This document shows positions 4,834 to 6,615 of a DNA stretch of 6,615 nt, one piece after another. Source of the stretch: Fidelibacterota bacterium (GTDB lineage Bacteria; Fidelibacterota; Marinisomatia; Marinisomatales; UBA2128); the NCBI GenBank assembly GCA_002402135.1, contig NVVH01000003.1, positions 61,540-68,154 on the forward strand, given 5' to 3'. Within the stretch, counting starts at the first letter, position 1. Each line of letters starts with the position of its first letter. The notes beneath the pieces were generated by a model. The model did not search any database and was not told where the DNA came from. It saw only the letters and a list, made by a program, of their open reading frames with translations. A program made the translations under genes and the position numbers.

Positions 4834-6615
4834 GTGCGAAAATTAACATCTATAATTATGTTTTCTGTCCTTTTCTCTGCCACCGCTGGAGAGGAGACAC
4901 AACGACCATCTTACCTCGTTGCGCAGGCACAATTTGCAGCAGATTACGGTGAAAATTGGCAAGTCCAGTGGTCACCACATGAGACTCCCCATCGCCTCAT
5001 AGGTGACAGGATTCCCCAGTTTTTCGACGCCCGTGATGCAGTACTGTCTGAGGCAGCCGCCAGGGAATTCATAGACCGGAACGATTACCTCTTCCGGATC
5101 GGGAACAGTGACCTGGAACTGTGGGTGAATGAGAAGCGCGGCCGCATTCGTTACCTCATTTTCAATCAGACCTACGAAGAGATTCCCGTTTACAATGGCC
5201 GCATAGATTTCCGTTACACTCTGGAAGGCGATCTTGTCCTCATAGGCCACGATGCTTTTCCTGAGATAGAGGTAAATACCTCCCCGGCTCTCACGGCTGA
5301 CATGGCAACCATCTCCGCTCAGGCGGATGTGGAGTTTGATGAAACCAAGGGTGATTTTATCGATGGCGAACCCCAGCCATTTATCTGGGTGGAGGACGGG
5401 AAATCTCCCATTTATCATCTGTCGTGGCAGGTGGAGCTATTCACTCGGGGAATTGTCTCTGGTTCTGACCTCCCTTCCCACCGCTGGAAGATTTTCGTGG
5501 ATGCTCATTCCGGCGAGATTCTGGAAAAGATTGATTTGGCCGCCAGCGCTACCATTTCCGGCTACGTCACCGGTATGGTGAAGGATGAACCGTATGGTGA
5601 GGAAGAGGAACGGGGCCTCCAGCATGTAAAAGTTCAGGTTTCAGGAGTTGGAAACACTTTTACCGATGCGAACGGTTGGTACTCAATAGAAATTGGCAAT
5701 CAATCCCGGACAGTGACAGTTGAACTCCTAGGTCAATACATTAATTGTGAAAACTCCAACGGAAGTGACGCTGCTATCTCACGTACGGCGATTCCCGGCA
5801 GTACGGAAAACTTTCATTTTGAAGATGTGAACTCTCTCCCTGGAGAGCGCGATACCTACTACCACGGAAATTTCGTTCACGATCTGTCTGTCTCAATTGA
5901 CCAGTCATTCACCGGCGCTGACTACATCATGCCGGCCAATGTGAATATCGGTCCGGAAGACCCCTACTGGCCGTGCAACGCTTACTGGGACGGCTACACC
6001 ATTAATATGTTTTCAGAGGGCGGCGGGTGTGCCGGCACAGAAGAAATGGCGGATGTGGTCTATCATGAGTACGGTCATGGATTGCAGCAATTTATTTACG
6101 ATCCTTATTCGCCGCCTTACTCCAGCGGAATGGGGGAAGGGTGCAGTGACTTCTGGTCCATGTCCATCACCAGTTCGCCGTGCCTTGGGAACGGCTTTTT
6201 CGGCCCCGGTACCTGCCTGCGGGATGGAAATAACACACGCCAGTACCCAGCTCCTGAATGCGGTGGTTCAGTCCACTGTCTTGGTGAAATAACCATGGGT
6301 TCCCTCTGGAAAATGCGGGAGAATTTCATTACTTCCCTGGGCTACGATGTTGCCAAGGCACACTCTGACACTCTTTTCTTCTTCGCTCAGGTCGCCCGGC
6401 CCACGACTGTCCCGGACTTTCTCATGGAGATATTGCTGGTGGACGACGATGACGGCTATCTTGTTAACGGCACACCCAACTATGGGGATATTTGCGGCGC
6501 CTTCGAGGCCCATAATGTTATTTGTCCGTTTGATGATATCGGTATTGAGCACATGCCGTTGGACAATACCACGAACTACACAACGCCCTACCTTGTGGAA
6601 GCGGCTATCGCCTCC
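4834..6615 (+). CDS. Secreted M36/fungalysin-like zinc metalloendopeptidase (3' end outside window)
   Basis: The frame is open from GTG 4834 to the right edge (594 codons, no stop), so the C-terminus is missing. Order: signal peptide (about 1-18, likely cut after ATA), FTP/PepSY-type propeptide (about 25-235, with YEEIPVYNGRIDFRY at 114-128 and FVDAHSGEIL at 221-230), a carboxypeptidase-regulatory-like beta domain (about 240-300, ISGYV...GLQHVKVQV...TDANGWYSI), then the catalytic domain from about 338 (RDTYYHGNFVHDL). Zinc ligands and catalytic base are in HEYGH (H411, E412, H415), with third ligand E435 in GMGEGCSD, 20 residues on, as in thermolysin-like gluzincins. GEITMGSLWKM and GYLVNGTPNYGDICGAFEAHN are further family signatures. 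A new Ig-like domain appears to begin near the edge (IEHMPLDNT). It would be made as a zymogen and cut proteins outside the cell, complementing the upstream carboxypeptidase. An M4-type assignment is possible but fits less well. Confidence 0.9.
   Translation, partial: MRKLTSIIMFSVLFSATAGEETQRPSYLVAQAQFAADYGENWQVQWSPHETPHRLIGDRIPQFFDARDAVLSEAAAREFIDRNDYLFRIGNSDLELWVNEKRGRIRYLIFNQTYEEIPVYNGRIDFRYTLEGDLVLIGHDAFPEIEVNTSPALTADMATISAQADVEFDETKGDFIDGEPQPFIWVEDGKSPIYHLSWQVELFTRGIVSGSDLPSHRWKIFVDAHSGEILEKIDLAASATISGYVTGMVKDEPYGEEEERGLQHVKVQVSGVGNTFTDANGWYSIEIGNQSRTVTVELLGQYINCENSNGSDAAISRTAIPGSTENFHFEDVNSLPGERDTYYHGNFVHDLSVSIDQSFTGADYIMPANVNIGPEDPYWPCNAYWDGYTINMFSEGGGCAGTEEMADVVYHEYGHGLQQFIYDPYSPPYSSGMGEGCSDFWSMSITSSPCLGNGFFGPGTCLRDGNNTRQYPAPECGGSVHCLGEITMGSLWKMRENFITSLGYDVAKAHSDTLFFFAQVARPTTVPDFLMEILLVDDDDGYLVNGTPNYGDICGAFEAHNVICPFDDIGIEHMPLDNTTNYTTPYLVEAAIAS

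Noticed and set aside
5327..5581. 84-codon + strand frame within the M36 propeptide region
   Set aside because: It is out of frame with the continuous 4834-6615 coding sequence, which explains the region with a clear PepSY-like domain.

Overview
The window holds six protein-coding genes, all on the + strand, with very little space between them. The two outer genes run off the ends of the window. Gene content and domain style suggest an aerobic heterotrophic bacterium of the Fibrobacterota-Chlorobiota-Bacteroidota (FCB) group, possibly the marine Marinimicrobia/SAR406 type. The pointers are a dockerin-like repeat at the end of a non-cellulosomal peptidase, an M36 peptidase with an inserted beta domain, the SCO plus DUF420 pairing, and intergenic sequences that resemble the -33/-7 promoter form of Bacteroidota. 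This placement is an inference; no rRNA or other phylogenetic marker is present.

Region 1 (3-2413) looks like the distal part of one operon for building the haem-copper respiratory oxidase. It contains the C-terminal half of haem A synthase (ctaA), a SCO1/SenC copper chaperone, a DUF420 (CtaM-like) membrane protein and a SAM-dependent O-methyltransferase. Spacings are about 13, 24 and 4 bases, so co-transcription is likely; the promoter lies upstream of the window. The first three proteins would supply haem A, deliver copper to CuA, and help assemble the oxidase. The methyltransferase's substrate is unknown.

Region 2 (2488-6615) encodes two large secreted zinc metallopeptidases. The first is an M14 carboxypeptidase with a propeptide, a complete set of catalytic residues, two beta-rich C-terminal domains and a C-terminal dockerin-like calcium-binding domain. 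The second is an M36/fungalysin-like endopeptidase with an FTP/PepSY-type propeptide, an inserted carboxypeptidase-regulatory-like domain and an HEYGH active site; it continues beyond the right edge. An endopeptidase that makes new C-termini and a carboxypeptidase that trims them would suit extracellular protein scavenging. Each gene is preceded by a short intergenic stretch with a weak promoter-like sequence.

There is no sign of mobile elements, CRISPR, tRNA, rRNA or a defence system, and no gene-free stretch longer than about 95 bases. I did not find a clearly new system. The points most worth a second look are the non-cellulosomal dockerin, the four-histidine DUF420 protein in an oxidase assembly operon, the operon-terminal methyltransferase, and a perfect 9-bp hairpin inside the M14 gene.
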